A stretch of 64,000 nucleotides of DNA from an uncultured Granulosicoccaceae bacterium (GTDB lineage: Bacteria > Pseudomonadota > Gammaproteobacteria > Granulosicoccales > Granulosicoccaceae). Below, piece after piece: positions 53,082 through 62,813 of the stretch. The notes beneath the pieces were generated by a model that did not search any database, was not told the DNA's origin, and saw only the letters and a program-made list of their open reading frames with translations. Numbering within the stretch: position 1 is the stretch's first letter; each line of letters opens with the position of its first letter. The DNA is taken from NCBI GenBank assembly GCA_937931165.1, contig CALHCI010000037.1:1-64000 (forward strand), in the 5' to 3' direction. Both the position numbers and the translations under genes were made by a program.

Positions 53082-54284
53082 GTGAAAATTGTGGTGTTGA
53101 GCCATAGGGTGCCGTATCCCCCGATAAAAGGGGAAAAAATACGCACCTATCATCAACTCGAGGCTCTTAGAGAGGCCGGGTGTGATGTGACGCTGTTTTG
53201 TCCGATGCACGAGCCTGAAGACGAAGCGCTGGTCGCTGAGTATGCATCCAAAACCTCGTTTAAAGTCATTGCCAGTCACTCTGGTAGAAGCTCGCTGCGT
53301 ATGTTGCGGAACCTCTTTACCGGACAGTCGCTCAGTGTCGCAAAGTTTCACTTCCGGGAACTACAAAACAAACTGAATTCGCATCTTGCAGAGCACGAGG
53401 CAGATGTTTTGTATTGCACCAGTTCGGCAATGGCGGAGTATGCCCTGATTGCCGATAACCGCAATTCCAGATGCAAAGTTCTGGTCGATTTTATGGATCT
53501 TGACTCCGACAAATGGCAGCGCTTCAGCGAAGTTTCAAAGCTGCCAATGTCGTTTATTTACCGCTATGAAGCCAGAGTGCTTGGTCGCTACGAAAAAAAG
53601 GTACAGCGGCTGGTTGACCATTGCGTGTTTGTATCACAGGCAGAAGCAGATTTGTTTTGTACTAAACACAACAGTTTTGGTGAAAATCTTGAAGTGATCG
53701 GAAACGGTGTAGATCTCTCTGACTTTTATCCGCCCGCCAGCACTGAGCACTCTCAGTCACCCACGTTGCTGTTCACGGGTGTCATGGACTATCTGCCAAA
53801 CGAAAGCGCTATCTGCTGGTTTGCAGAAAACGTCTGGGAGCAGATTGTCGAAAAATATCCGGATGCCCGGTTGATAGTCGCCGGAATGAAACCCACCCAG
53901 CGTGTGCTTGATCTGGAGCACTATAAAAACGTCAAAGTTACAGGCTACGTTGATGACATGCTGCCGTATTATCATCAGGCAGATGTATTTATTGCACCTT
54001 TTCAGATAGCGCGCGGCGTGCAGAATAAGATCCTGCAGGCGTTTGCCTGTGGCCTGCCGGTAGTGACTACGCCGTTGGGGGCAGAGGGTATTGATGGCGA
54101 GGGTGATGTACATTTTCTTATTGCAGATTCACCTGACCATTTTGCACAGCGCATAGAGGAGCTGGTTAACGAACCTGAAAAGTACAAACAGCTTTCCGAA
54201 TCTGCCAGCCGGCTCATCAACGAAGAATATAGATGGGAAGCCAAGAATCGGCCACTGGTCGACCTGATACTTTCGAATTCCTGA
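53082..54284 (+). CDS. XrtA/PEP-CTERM-type glycosyltransferase (TIGR03087)
   Basis: A 400-residue GT-B enzyme starting at GTG 53082. KIVVLSHRVPYPPIKGEKIRTYHQLEAL is the signature beginning of the TIGR03087 group, present only in XrtA-type EPS loci. VDFMDLDSDKWQRFSE and RYEKKVQRLVDHCVFVSQAEADLF follow, and the C-terminal donor domain has LLFTGVMDYLPNESAICWF, RLIVAGMKPTQRVLDL and FIAPFQIARGVQNKILQAFACGLPVVTTPLGAEGI. It adds a sugar to the lipid-linked EPS unit. First of three tightly spaced plus-strand genes. Confidence 0.92.
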   Translation: MKIVVLSHRVPYPPIKGEKIRTYHQLEALREAGCDVTLFCPMHEPEDEALVAEYASKTSFKVIASHSGRSSLRMLRNLFTGQSLSVAKFHFRELQNKLNSHLAEHEADVLYCTSSAMAEYALIADNRNSRCKVLVDFMDLDSDKWQRFSEVSKLPMSFIYRYEARVLGRYEKKVQRLVDHCVFVSQAEADLFCTKHNSFGENLEVIGNGVDLSDFYPPASTEHSQSPTLLFTGVMDYLPNESAICWFAENVWEQIVEKYPDARLIVAGMKPTQRVLDLEHYKNVKVTGYVDDMLPYYHQADVFIAPFQIARGVQNKILQAFACGLPVVTTPLGAEGIDGEGDVHFLIADSPDHFAQRIEELVNEPEKYKQLSESASRLINEEYRWEAKNRPLVDLILSNS

Positions 54285-54294
54285 CGGATAATCC

Positions 54295-54894
54295 ATGCGA
54301 TCCAAAGATGCGATCTCTGTTGTCTCCAGCATTCTGGTGTTTCCGCTGTTTATTTTTTTCAAATTGCTGTCGAGTGTTAGTGACACCAACAGTGTTTTCG
54401 CTTCTCATGCGCAGTTCCTGAGTCTTTTCCCTGGAAAGATCGGCAGTTATCTACGCAACAGTTTTTACCGTATGACCATGACGCGCTGTGAGCCCGAGGT
54501 GGTCATATCGTTTGCAACACTTTTCTCTCAGCAGGACACCGAAATCGGTAGTGGCACCTATATTGGCCCGCAATGCAACATCGGCAGTTGCAGCATTGGC
54601 AAAGATTGCCTGCTAGGTAGCGGCGTACATGTGCTCAGCGGTAAAAACCAGCATGCAATCGATGATCTGGACACGCCGATTCGGGAGCAGGGTGGAAAAA
54701 TCACCAAAGTGAAAATCGGCGATGACTGCTGGATTGGTAATGGTGCGGTCGTGATGGCCGATATCGGATCTAAGACGGTGGTTGCCGCGGGAGCGGTTGT
54801 GGTTAACCCGGTAGGTGACAAGGTCATCGTGGCTGGCAACCCCGCCGTTGTTATCAAAAACAGAGTAGTGGACGCCTCGCCGAGCGCCACGTAA
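54295..54894 (+). CDS. Left-handed beta-helix (hexapeptide) acyltransferase
   Basis: A 199-residue LbH acyltransferase. Hexapeptide turns are TEIGSGTYIGPQCNIGSCSIGKDCLLGSG and VKIGDDCWIGNGAVVMADIGSKTVVAAGAVVV, ending in the GNPAVVIKNR coil. The catalytic His is probably in LSGKNQHAIDD. Two N-terminal hydrophobic stretches (ISVVSSILVFPLFIFFKLL) may tether it to the membrane, unusual for this group. It likely O- or N-acetylates an EPS sugar, the opposite action to the deacetylase in the locus. It starts 10 bases after the preceding stop. Confidence 0.85.
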   Translation: MRSKDAISVVSSILVFPLFIFFKLLSSVSDTNSVFASHAQFLSLFPGKIGSYLRNSFYRMTMTRCEPEVVISFATLFSQQDTEIGSGTYIGPQCNIGSCSIGKDCLLGSGVHVLSGKNQHAIDDLDTPIREQGGKITKVKIGDDCWIGNGAVVMADIGSKTVVAAGAVVVNPVGDKVIVAGNPAVVIKNRVVDASPSAT

Positions 54895-54909
54895 CGAGAA
54901 TCAGTACCA

Positions 54910-56433
54910 GTGTCCGTACTTAAAACTATTTCCAGGAATATATTCTCGAATTACGTGGGAATTGGCGGTGCGATTGTTATCGCCTTCCTGTTGTCTCCGT
55001 TCTTAATCCATACCCTTGGTGATACAAAGTACGGGGTCTGGTCGGTCATTGCTGCACTGACCGGATATATGGCGCTGCTGGATCTTGGTGTTAGCTCTGC
55101 AGTCGCCAAATATGTGTCCAAATATAAAGCGTTGAATGATTACCGGTCTCTGAACATTGTAATGAGCACCGGATTATTAATTCTGCTGTGTGTAGCCACA
55201 GCGCTCATTGTTTTCAGCCCACTGATTTCCAGTGGAATGGTGCGGTTTTTTGGCTTTGATGATGCGTTGGGAGATACGGTATCAAAGCTTATTATTATTG
55301 CTTCAATTGATATCGCCATTTTTGTTACCACCAACGTGCTTGTTGGCGCGTACTACGGTTTTCAGCGATACGAAGTCATCAATGCAGTTAATCTTTCAGT
55401 AGGCGTGTTCAAGGCGCTGGCGTTTTATTATGCATTAACCCATGGCTATGGGCTTCTGGCGATGGGGGTCATTTCCCTGATTGGTAACGTCATCGCCACC
55501 ACCTCGTTGTATCTGGTGTTAAAAAAGATCGAGCCTGAAGTGAAAATGAGCCCGGCCAAGGCGGAAAAAGAAACTGCCAAAAGCATCTATGACTACAGTA
55601 AATACACGTTCCTATCGATGGTTGCCATGCAACTGGTGTACTACAGCGATGCTTTTGTTATTGGTTATTTTCTTTCGGCAGCAGCAATTACCATATACAC
55701 GATTCCATGGAGTCTGTCGGAGTACACCAACAAGCTTATGTTGGCGGTGGCACAGACCTTTGTTCCGGTTTTTAGTGAGCAGGATGCCACGCAGGGTAAT
55801 CAGGCGATCTACAATACCTACGTAACCGGAACCAAGTTTGTGCTTGTGTTATCGAACTTGCTGTGTCTTGGCGTTCTGGCAACGGGTGATTATTTTGTTG
55901 GATTATGGATGGGCCCCAGGTATGCAGTCGAGTGTTCAGCAATTCTGGCTGTGTTGTTTACGACGCAGTTAATTAAAGGGCCTCAGCTGCTTAGTTATTC
56001 AATATTGCTTGGAACTTCCAATCACAAGCGGTACTCTTTTTATAATTTTTCCTTTTCTATCTTAAACCTGATACTTAGTATCATTCTGGTGCAGAAATTC
56101 GGCTTGATTGGTGTTGCGGTCGGTACCGCCATAACGCAGATTACCCTGTATGGAATAGTCACCCCCATTCTCACGGCTCGCGCAATTAACTCAAGCCTCG
56201 TTGACTATTTCAAAAGAACTTATTTGAGAATCTTGCCGTCGAGTGTCTTGTTGTTTGTACTGTTGAAGTACTTTGCTTCGGTCAGAGCACCTGATTCTTA
56301 CGCAATCCTGTTGTTACAAGCAGCCGGAGCCACCGTTGTTTATTTGGTGAGTGTGTATTTTGTGCTGCTGGACAGTAACGAGCGCAGCATTATCAATTCA
56401 GGTGGCAGGAAGGTACTGGCAAAAGTTTTTTAA
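54910..56433 (+). CDS. Polysaccharide flippase (Wzx/MATE-like)
   Basis: A 507-residue inner-membrane protein from GTG 54910 with about 14 hydrophobic segments. The N-terminus IFSNYVGIGGAIVIAFLLSPFLIHTLGDTKYGVWSVI is typical of polysaccharide_synt flippases. Later stretches include LLDLGVSSAVAKYVSKY and the FSEQDATQGNQA loop. It would flip the undecaprenyl-linked EPS repeat to the periplasm for the polymerase at 44552-45952. This makes the locus Wzx/Wzy-type rather than ABC-type. It starts 15 bases after the acyltransferase stop. Confidence 0.9.
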   Translation: MSVLKTISRNIFSNYVGIGGAIVIAFLLSPFLIHTLGDTKYGVWSVIAALTGYMALLDLGVSSAVAKYVSKYKALNDYRSLNIVMSTGLLILLCVATALIVFSPLISSGMVRFFGFDDALGDTVSKLIIIASIDIAIFVTTNVLVGAYYGFQRYEVINAVNLSVGVFKALAFYYALTHGYGLLAMGVISLIGNVIATTSLYLVLKKIEPEVKMSPAKAEKETAKSIYDYSKYTFLSMVAMQLVYYSDAFVIGYFLSAAAITIYTIPWSLSEYTNKLMLAVAQTFVPVFSEQDATQGNQAIYNTYVTGTKFVLVLSNLLCLGVLATGDYFVGLWMGPRYAVECSAILAVLFTTQLIKGPQLLSYSILLGTSNHKRYSFYNFSFSILNLILSIILVQKFGLIGVAVGTAITQITLYGIVTPILTARAINSSLVDYFKRTYLRILPSSVLLFVLLKYFASVRAPDSYAILLLQAAGATVVYLVSVYFVLLDSNERSIINSGGRKVLAKVF

Positions 56434-56530
56434 TTCATTAATGATTTGCGTTAATAAACTGCCAAGTGAAAAATACCGACTGGCGGAATAAGTGGTAGTC
56501 TGTGCTTTTGGTTTTTGTTCAGCCTTTGCC

Positions 56531-57784
56531 ATGAATCCTCTCTCCATACCTGACAGGTTTGACCCGGCTGCAGTCTCCGGTTTGCGATCTTACCCGATCT
56601 GTTTTCTGGTATTTCTGCTCGTGCTTACCGGTTGTGCCACACCTGTGCCACCACCAACTTATCCTCAAACGTTGTTAAGCAAAGATGACTTTATCTTTGA
56701 AGGCGGGTTCGTTCTACCGGATGAGCAATACGGCGTTTCAAGTACCAACTGGACTCAGGGCGTTATAGAAGTACATAACGGCGCTTTGTATATTGTTGGC
56801 AATGAGCAGGAAGATGCGATTGCCCAGTTTACTATACCGCAGACACTTGGTTTCACTGGTGATGTTGAATCACTTCCAACCATTGGCAATCCACTGCAAC
56901 CCTTTGCCGGTGTTTTTGATCGGATACAAAACAATCGCGATGGAATGGACAGTATTGTCGGGCTTGAGGTGTTTGAAGGTAAGCTGTTTGCGAATGCTAT
57001 CGAATATTATGATGCACCCGCTGACAATCGCCAGACTACGTTTGTGATTAATGAGTCTTCAAATCTAGCCCGCTCTTCGATTCGCGGCCCTTATGCATTA
57101 AAGGGCAGTGCCAAGGCAGCCGGATGGCTCAGTGCTGTCCCTGTTGAGTGGCAGAAGCAACTAGGTTGTTCGCATATTTCCGGCAGCTCCAGTGGCAGGC
57201 CAATTATTACCCGGTTCAGCATTGGACCATCGGCCTGGTGCGTAGATCTGCAGGTGTTTGATGAAAAAACCCCCAAACAAACCATACCCGCACGTGAACT
57301 GCTGGGCTTTGATTTAAAATACCCGTTAGCAGAAGATTTACTTAATGAATCACTTGACAACGAACTCTGGACGCATCTAAGCCAGGCAACCTACGGCTTT
57401 ATCGTACCCGGTACCGCGACTTACGCGACATTCGGGTATTCTGGTGGTCATCGCAGCGGAGTTGGTTACAAATTGACTCGAAATAATGGTGAGGATTGCT
57501 CGGGCTACTGCGCTGCTAACCCAGCGGATACTGAAAACTACTATTGGTTCTGGGACGTCAGAGACTTATGGCGTGTGGCACTGGGGCGAAAAGCAGCCAG
57601 TGAGGTGCGTCCCTATGAGTGGGGAGAATGGAATGTACCGCTTAACGCGCGTGACTTCAGGTTTGGTGGCGGTGCTTATGACGATGTTACCGGCCGACTT
57701 TACTTCACGTTGCTCAATTTGAAATACGACGCCGAGAGGGGCGTTAACCCTCCGGCGGTTATCGGATATCGTATTGGCGGTTAA
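56531..57784 (+). CDS. Lipoprotein of unknown function
   Basis: A 417-residue precursor. A hydrophobic stretch (YPICFLVFLLVLTGCATP) ends in the lipobox LTGC at about residue 35; the N-terminus before it is unusually long. The mature protein is beta-rich and has repeated short motifs such as GVIEVHNGALYIVGNEQEDAIAQF, GLEVFEGKLFANAIEYYD and DDVTGRLYFTLLNLKYD, suggestive of a beta-propeller, plus four Cys near 350 (EDCSGYCAAN). No family was recognised. It follows the flippase gene by 97 bases on the same strand and may serve EPS attachment. An upstream in-frame start at 56492 is possible. Confidence 0.75.
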   Translation: MNPLSIPDRFDPAAVSGLRSYPICFLVFLLVLTGCATPVPPPTYPQTLLSKDDFIFEGGFVLPDEQYGVSSTNWTQGVIEVHNGALYIVGNEQEDAIAQFTIPQTLGFTGDVESLPTIGNPLQPFAGVFDRIQNNRDGMDSIVGLEVFEGKLFANAIEYYDAPADNRQTTFVINESSNLARSSIRGPYALKGSAKAAGWLSAVPVEWQKQLGCSHISGSSSGRPIITRFSIGPSAWCVDLQVFDEKTPKQTIPARELLGFDLKYPLAEDLLNESLDNELWTHLSQATYGFIVPGTATYATFGYSGGHRSGVGYKLTRNNGEDCSGYCAANPADTENYYWFWDVRDLWRVALGRKAASEVRPYEWGEWNVPLNARDFRFGGGAYDDVTGRLYFTLLNLKYDAERGVNPPAVIGYRIGG

Positions 57785-57799
57785 ACAGGCAAAGCCGGT

Positions 57800-59647
57800 T
57801 TAGCAGTTGATGCCAAGCCGTGTGCCCTGAGAAACGTTTATTGGCACACCGGTTGCCGTCACCGCACCACTTGCATTGACAGTTGACGTTCCTGATTGCA
57901 GTGTTTGACCATTCGAAATGCTGACAGCGCTCCACTGGCACTGCGTACCACTTGCAGGTCGGAAGGCGGTAGTGCGTCGTGGTGTGATGTTCGCAGACTG
58001 GGCACCGCCTGTTGACCTGAGAGAAATCTCGTAGCGGTTGTTAGTATCTACAATACCGTCAGCAAAAGAGTTTTGCGGGGTTGACCATTCTATATTCAGG
58101 TTATAACCGTCATTGCCGGTTACCGTTGGATTGATCGCACCTGATCCACTTGCATTGGTTATCGACGGGTAACTCAGTGATTGCGGATAGCGCCACGGCG
58201 CTTCGTCTCCAAAGCCCAGTCCGAACACAGGCTTCACTACCGCAGCAAATGCCTGCCAGCCATGACCCACACCTTCCAGGGCATTGGCAGTAAAACCGGC
58301 ATTGGCGTCAGTCAGCGCCTGAACCAGCGGGGCGCCCTGTGTTTGCCAGTCGATGGTTGTATCTGCTTTGCCATGGTCGATAGCCAGAAACGCAAAATCA
58401 TCCGCTGTTCTTCTTCTCATTTGATCCAGGTGGTTCATCCAGTTCCATGCAGTGGTTGGCACGTTACCACCGGCACCATAACGTTGAATGGTTTCACTGT
58501 TGGGGCCTGAATTTACCACCTGTAGCGCGGAAGGTTGTTGTCCCCACAGTTGAATGAAGTTTGATTGAAACGTTGGGCTGGCCGGATAGTTGGTCATTGG
58601 CTGGCTGGCGTAAATACCGGATACGATGTTTGGATAATGCAGCCCGAGTGATAGTGCGCCGGATGCACCCATGGAGTTACCAATGACATGAATCAGATCA
58701 GCGTTAACGTTAAAAGCAGAATCACGGATGACTTCACCGACCGCTGCCATTAAGCGTCGCTCGGTATAGTTTGCGACGGTGCCGCTCGCTGGTACCTGAC
58801 CCTGTGTTTGATAATTATGATCTGCAGCGTGCCCAAACCACCAGGTGTGCACGGTGCCCTGTTGTTCACCCGGGTCGTGTGCGAATAGCTGAATAATTTC
58901 CCAGTCTTCAAATTCAGTTTGCGGGAGGTACGTTAAGCCTTCTCCAAAAGCATGCAGGTTAAGTTGCAGCGGGTAGCTTTGGCTTGCATTGTAGTTTGCA
59001 GGAAGTGCGACCGTATAGCTGAAGGCATAACCGTTGAGTGTCGGGTTCCAGTTCTGGTAGTCCATGTAATGTGTGTACAGGCGTCCCTTGCCACTGTTTT
59101 GAGATGCAACCAATACCGGTCTGGGTGTTGCCACAGATTCTGTCACAGGTGTGTCCAGCGTGTTACGCGCGATTAGTGTTTCTGTATCGTTGCCGGTGAC
59201 AGTGGTAATGCCGTAGTAAGCAGAACCTTGTTGTCCCGCTTGTATGGTATGTACAAACAGGCCGGTGTTGTCTGCCAATGGAGATCCCAGATCTTCCACC
59301 ACAAAGTTGGCAGGTTCCTGACTGGATCTGTAAGTGTTTCTGGACGTGTTTGAGTCCAGTGCCCCCCAGCGACCGGTAAGCCTCTGAGCGTTTGACAGGT
59401 TTGCTTCGGTAATTGGCGCGCTGTGTCGATAAACGTGGTAACTGGCGCCACCGGATTCAGGCCAGACCAGAAATGTCTGACCGCTTCGGTGCAGCGCAGT
59501 CAATTCTGTGATTACCTGTGGCAGCACCTGGTTCGGATTGACTGGCTCACCACTGCTGCCGGTTGCGGTGGTTAAAGTGCCGTCCGAGCCGGCGCAAGCT
59601 GTCAGTGTGAGCAGCATTACAAGCGTTGACAGATATCGTAAGTTCAA
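57800..59647 (-). CDS. Alpha/beta-hydrolase-fold lipoprotein, putative carbohydrate esterase
   Basis: A 615-residue precursor with lipobox LTACAGS (Cys at about residue 18). A fibronectin-like N-terminal domain (about 45-160, HRSGQTFLVWPESGGASYHVYR) is followed by an esterase domain (about 195-475): FSYTVALPANYNASQSYPLQLNLHAFG, then the nucleophile elbow VIGNSMGASGALSLGLHYP (Ser in GNSMG, about 320), and a likely catalytic His in NALEGVGHGWQAF. The last ~130 residues are beta-rich (EISLRSTGGAQSANITPRRTTAFRP). It resembles secreted esterases acting on sugar-linked esters. It converges on the unknown lipoprotein with 15 bases between stops; a role at the EPS is inferred from position. Confidence 0.78.
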   Translation of the reverse strand: MNLRYLSTLVMLLTLTACAGSDGTLTTATGSSGEPVNPNQVLPQVITELTALHRSGQTFLVWPESGGASYHVYRHSAPITEANLSNAQRLTGRWGALDSNTSRNTYRSSQEPANFVVEDLGSPLADNTGLFVHTIQAGQQGSAYYGITTVTGNDTETLIARNTLDTPVTESVATPRPVLVASQNSGKGRLYTHYMDYQNWNPTLNGYAFSYTVALPANYNASQSYPLQLNLHAFGEGLTYLPQTEFEDWEIIQLFAHDPGEQQGTVHTWWFGHAADHNYQTQGQVPASGTVANYTERRLMAAVGEVIRDSAFNVNADLIHVIGNSMGASGALSLGLHYPNIVSGIYASQPMTNYPASPTFQSNFIQLWGQQPSALQVVNSGPNSETIQRYGAGGNVPTTAWNWMNHLDQMRRRTADDFAFLAIDHGKADTTIDWQTQGAPLVQALTDANAGFTANALEGVGHGWQAFAAVVKPVFGLGFGDEAPWRYPQSLSYPSITNASGSGAINPTVTGNDGYNLNIEWSTPQNSFADGIVDTNNRYEISLRSTGGAQSANITPRRTTAFRPASGTQCQWSAVSISNGQTLQSGTSTVNASGAVTATGVPINVSQGTRLGINC

Positions 59648-59851
59648 TGTGTGTGTTTCCGTTTCACTGGACTGGATTGGCCCGGTGCATAGTCAGGAGA
59701 TGGCGTCAGAGACGGCCTGAGTAACCAGATAAGTAGCGGCGGCTGGTCAGTTAAATGACACGTCGTATAGAACCTGTGCGCTGTGCACAGGAAGTTGCAG
59801 TGTACTGTCAGACGAAATTCATGCCAGTCGAATGGCAAAATCTTTTGTGGA

Positions 59852-62152
59852 TTAATGTTTCTTACGCTGGTTTTGTGCCTGAAGCAGGGCCGCACCAAGC
59901 GAACCCACATCCGCCTGCTTCGGTTTCCGGTTGTTTTGATGCTGCTTCTGCTGTTTTAACCTGGCTGCCGGACGCTCAGCTGGCTTCGTGTCCATTTGGT
60001 CCTGTGCGCGATCGGAAAGTTTCATAGTGAGCGCGATGCGTTTTCGCTTTTCATCAATTGACATTACTTTTACTTTCACCACATCGCCGGTGGCAACAAC
60101 ATCATGCGGGTCTGATACAAATTTGTCAGCCAGGGCAGAAATATGCACCAGCCCGTCCTGGTGTACGCCGATATCGACAAATGCACCAAACTGCGTCACG
60201 TTGCTGACTACCCCTTCCAGTATCATGTCAGGTTTCAGGTCTGACAGCTTATCTACCCCTTTCTTGAAAGTGGCTGTTTTAAATTCCGGTCTGGGATCGC
60301 GACCGGGTTTTTCGAGTTCACTGAGAATATCCCGGATAGTCGGAACGCCGAATTGGTTATCGGTATATTGTTTTGGATCGATTTGATTGAGTGATGCAGT
60401 ATCACCGATCAGATCTCCTACTTGCTTGTTAATGTCTCGTGCAATCTTCTCAACAAGGCCATAGGCCTCCGGGTGTACAGCGGAGGCGTCGAGCTGATTC
60501 TTACCCTCACTAATGCGTAAAAAACCAGCGCATTGTTCAAAGGCTTTGGGACCTAGTCTTGGTACTTTGAGTAGCTCTTTGCGGCTTGCGTACCGGCCAA
60601 TCGATTCACGGTGGGCAATGATATTTTTTGCAAGAGATTCAGATAGTCCGGAAACATAGGCGAGAAGCTCGGCTGATGCGCTGTTTAAATCGACGCCAAC
60701 CGAGTTCACACAGTCTTCAACAACACCACTCAGTGAATTCATTAATTCAGTTTGATTAACATCGTGCTGGTACTGACCGACACCGATCGCTTTAGGGTCA
60801 ACCTTAACCAGTTCAGCCAGTGGATCCTGTAGTCGACGTGCGATTGAAACTGCGCCGCGAAGTGACACATCAATATCAGGCATTTCCTGTGCAGCACTTT
60901 CAGAGGCGGAATACACTGACGCACCGGCTTCACTGACAATGACCTTTTGAATCCCTAAATCCGGATGCGCTGTTATCAGATCAGCGGCGAGCTGATCGGT
61001 TTCCCGTGACGCGGTACCGTTACCAATAGCAATAAGATTTGCTTTGTGTTTTTTGGCAAGCTTTGCCAGTTCGCTGACAGATTGATCCCATTTTTTTACT
61101 GGCGCATGTGGGTAAATAGTAGCAGTGTCGAGTAGTTTGCCTGTTTCATCGGTTACTGCGACCTTTACGCCGGTGCGCAAACCCGGATCAAGTCCGATGG
61201 TTGCGCGATTACCCGCTGGCGCGGCAAGTAACAACGCCCGCAGGTTTTTCGCAAACACTTCAATAGCGGTAAGTTCTGCCTGTTTGCGCATACGCATTTT
61301 TAAATCAGTTTCAATACGTGTGTGCAGCTTGATGCGCCAGCACCAGCGAAGCGTTTCCTGTAGCCAGGTTGCGGTATGCGGAACATTAAGTGCTCTTGCA
61401 ATCTTGACAACACACGGGTGCGGTTGTTGTTTGTCCAGTTCGGGGAGTTCCAGCGTCAGTCGAAGTACGCTTTCTTTCTGCCCGCGCAACAGGGCTAATG
61501 CTCTGTGTGACGGGATTTTGCAAATCACTTCTGAATAATCAAAGTAGTCCGAAAATTTTGCTGCACTGTCTTTCTGGTCTGGTGCGACTTTGCTGATCAG
61601 ATGTGCATTTTTCCAAAAGAACTCTCTGAGCTCATTGCTGAGTTCCGGCTGTTCCGAAATCTCTTCCATTAGAATCTGTCGCGCACCTTCCAGCGCTGCC
61701 TCGGTGTTTTCGATCTCTTTGTTGATATAGCCGGCGGCCGCCTTTTCTGTGTCTTGCGTATAGTCTTTCAGAAGCAAGTCGGCCAATGGTTGCAGACCTG
61801 CTTCGCGGGCGATCTGCGCTTTGGTTCGACGCCTTGGTTTATATGGCAGGTATAAATCTTCAAGCTCGGTTTTGCTAAGCACACCAACCAGTTTCTTCTG
61901 CAGCGCTTCAGTCAGATGCCCCTGTTCTTTGATGCTTGCCAGAATGGTGTTGCGTCTTTCATTTAATTCCCGCAGGTAAGTTAATCGGCTTAACAGTGTT
62001 CGCAACTGAGTGTCGTCAAGCCCACCGGTTGCTTCTTTTCTATAGCGCGCAACAAAAGGGACAGTTGAGCCGTTATCAATAAGGTCTACAGCAGCATTAA
62101 CCTGGTGTTGTTTGACACCCAGTTCTGATGCGATTATCGGATTTGGATCCAT
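59852..62152 (-). CDS. tex: Tex-family RNA-binding transcription accessory protein
   Basis: A 766-residue protein. The N-terminal Tex domain begins NPIIASELGVKQHQVNAAVDLIDNGSTVPFVARYRKEATGGLDD. A YqgF/RNaseH-like domain lies near 325-455 (NRATIGLDPGLRTGVKVAVTD, ATIYPHAPVKKW), a helix-hairpin-helix pair near 500-560 (SAELLAYVSGLSESLAKNIIAHRESIGRYASRKELLKVPRLGPKAFEQCAGFLRI) and an S1 domain near 645-720 (MILEGVVSNVTQFGAFVDIGVHQDGLVHIS). The C-terminal ~45 residues are basic, Q/K-rich and probably disordered. Tex binds RNA and influences transcription and translation. Full length, single gene. Confidence 0.96.
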   Translation of the reverse strand: MDPNPIIASELGVKQHQVNAAVDLIDNGSTVPFVARYRKEATGGLDDTQLRTLLSRLTYLRELNERRNTILASIKEQGHLTEALQKKLVGVLSKTELEDLYLPYKPRRRTKAQIAREAGLQPLADLLLKDYTQDTEKAAAGYINKEIENTEAALEGARQILMEEISEQPELSNELREFFWKNAHLISKVAPDQKDSAAKFSDYFDYSEVICKIPSHRALALLRGQKESVLRLTLELPELDKQQPHPCVVKIARALNVPHTATWLQETLRWCWRIKLHTRIETDLKMRMRKQAELTAIEVFAKNLRALLLAAPAGNRATIGLDPGLRTGVKVAVTDETGKLLDTATIYPHAPVKKWDQSVSELAKLAKKHKANLIAIGNGTASRETDQLAADLITAHPDLGIQKVIVSEAGASVYSASESAAQEMPDIDVSLRGAVSIARRLQDPLAELVKVDPKAIGVGQYQHDVNQTELMNSLSGVVEDCVNSVGVDLNSASAELLAYVSGLSESLAKNIIAHRESIGRYASRKELLKVPRLGPKAFEQCAGFLRISEGKNQLDASAVHPEAYGLVEKIARDINKQVGDLIGDTASLNQIDPKQYTDNQFGVPTIRDILSELEKPGRDPRPEFKTATFKKGVDKLSDLKPDMILEGVVSNVTQFGAFVDIGVHQDGLVHISALADKFVSDPHDVVATGDVVKVKVMSIDEKRKRIALTMKLSDRAQDQMDTKPAERPAARLKQQKQHQNNRKPKQADVGSLGAALLQAQNQRKKH

Positions 62153-62253
62153 GGCGGGAGTTTACACAGTGCAAATGAAATGGAGGTTATTGCCGGAACT
62201 ATAACAAGAAATAAACTTAACAATAGTTAGCAAAACTCAAGGATAGGCAATAG

Positions 62254-62742
62254 CTAACCGGTATACTTTTGCAGGTACTTATCAAGCTGATTGGCAAACT
62301 GTCTGCGATCTGCTGCAGACATCGGCGGGGCTCCGCCGGTATCTATGCCACTGCCGCGCAGTGTGTCCATAAAATCCCGCATATTGAGACGCTGACGGAT
62401 ATTATTTTCGGTGTACATTTCGCCACGCGGATTCAGCGCATGTGCACCTTTCTCCAACACTTCGGCTGCCAATGGAATGTCTCCGGTGATGACCAGATCG
62501 TTGTGATTGACGCGTTTAACGATTTCGTTATCAGCGATATCGAAACCGGCTTGCACCTGAACCAGTGTTATCCATGCAGCAGGGGGGATATTCATTGCAT
62601 GATTTGCGACCAGCGTCAGCTTTATGCTGGTTCGCAGTGACGCTTTAAACAAAATTTCCTTAATCACCGTCGGGCAGGCATCGGCGTCTACCCAGATGGT
62701 GACTTTGGACTGCAATTTATCAGGTTGTTGTTCAGTTGCCAT
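62254..62742 (-). CDS. YaiI/YqxD-family (DUF188, UPF0178) protein
   Basis: A 162-residue protein. [22 protein letters not shown] (about 14-35) is the family signature, with Asp residues suggestive of a PIN/NYN-like nuclease fold; [38 protein letters not shown] and the terminal [22 protein letters not shown] follow. No activity is proven for the family. The gene is divergent from the sugar dehydrogenase gene. Confidence 0.92.
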   Translation of the reverse strand: MATEQQPDKLQSKVTIWVDADACPTVIKEILFKASLRTSIKLTLVANHAMNIPPAAWITLVQVQAGFDIADNEIVKRVNHNDLVITGDIPLAAEVLEKGAHALNPRGEMYTENNIRQRLNMRDFMDTLRGSGIDTGGAPPMSAADRRQFANQLDKYLQKYTG

Positions 62743-62813
62743 GGTTTGATCTGCGTATTAATCACGCTCGGTGTTATTATGTAGGACCCTGTAAATGTTC
62801 GCTTAATAATATC

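Noticed and set aside
59755-60386. Plus-strand frames over the 3' end of tex
   Set aside because: Shadows of the strongly supported Tex coding frame.
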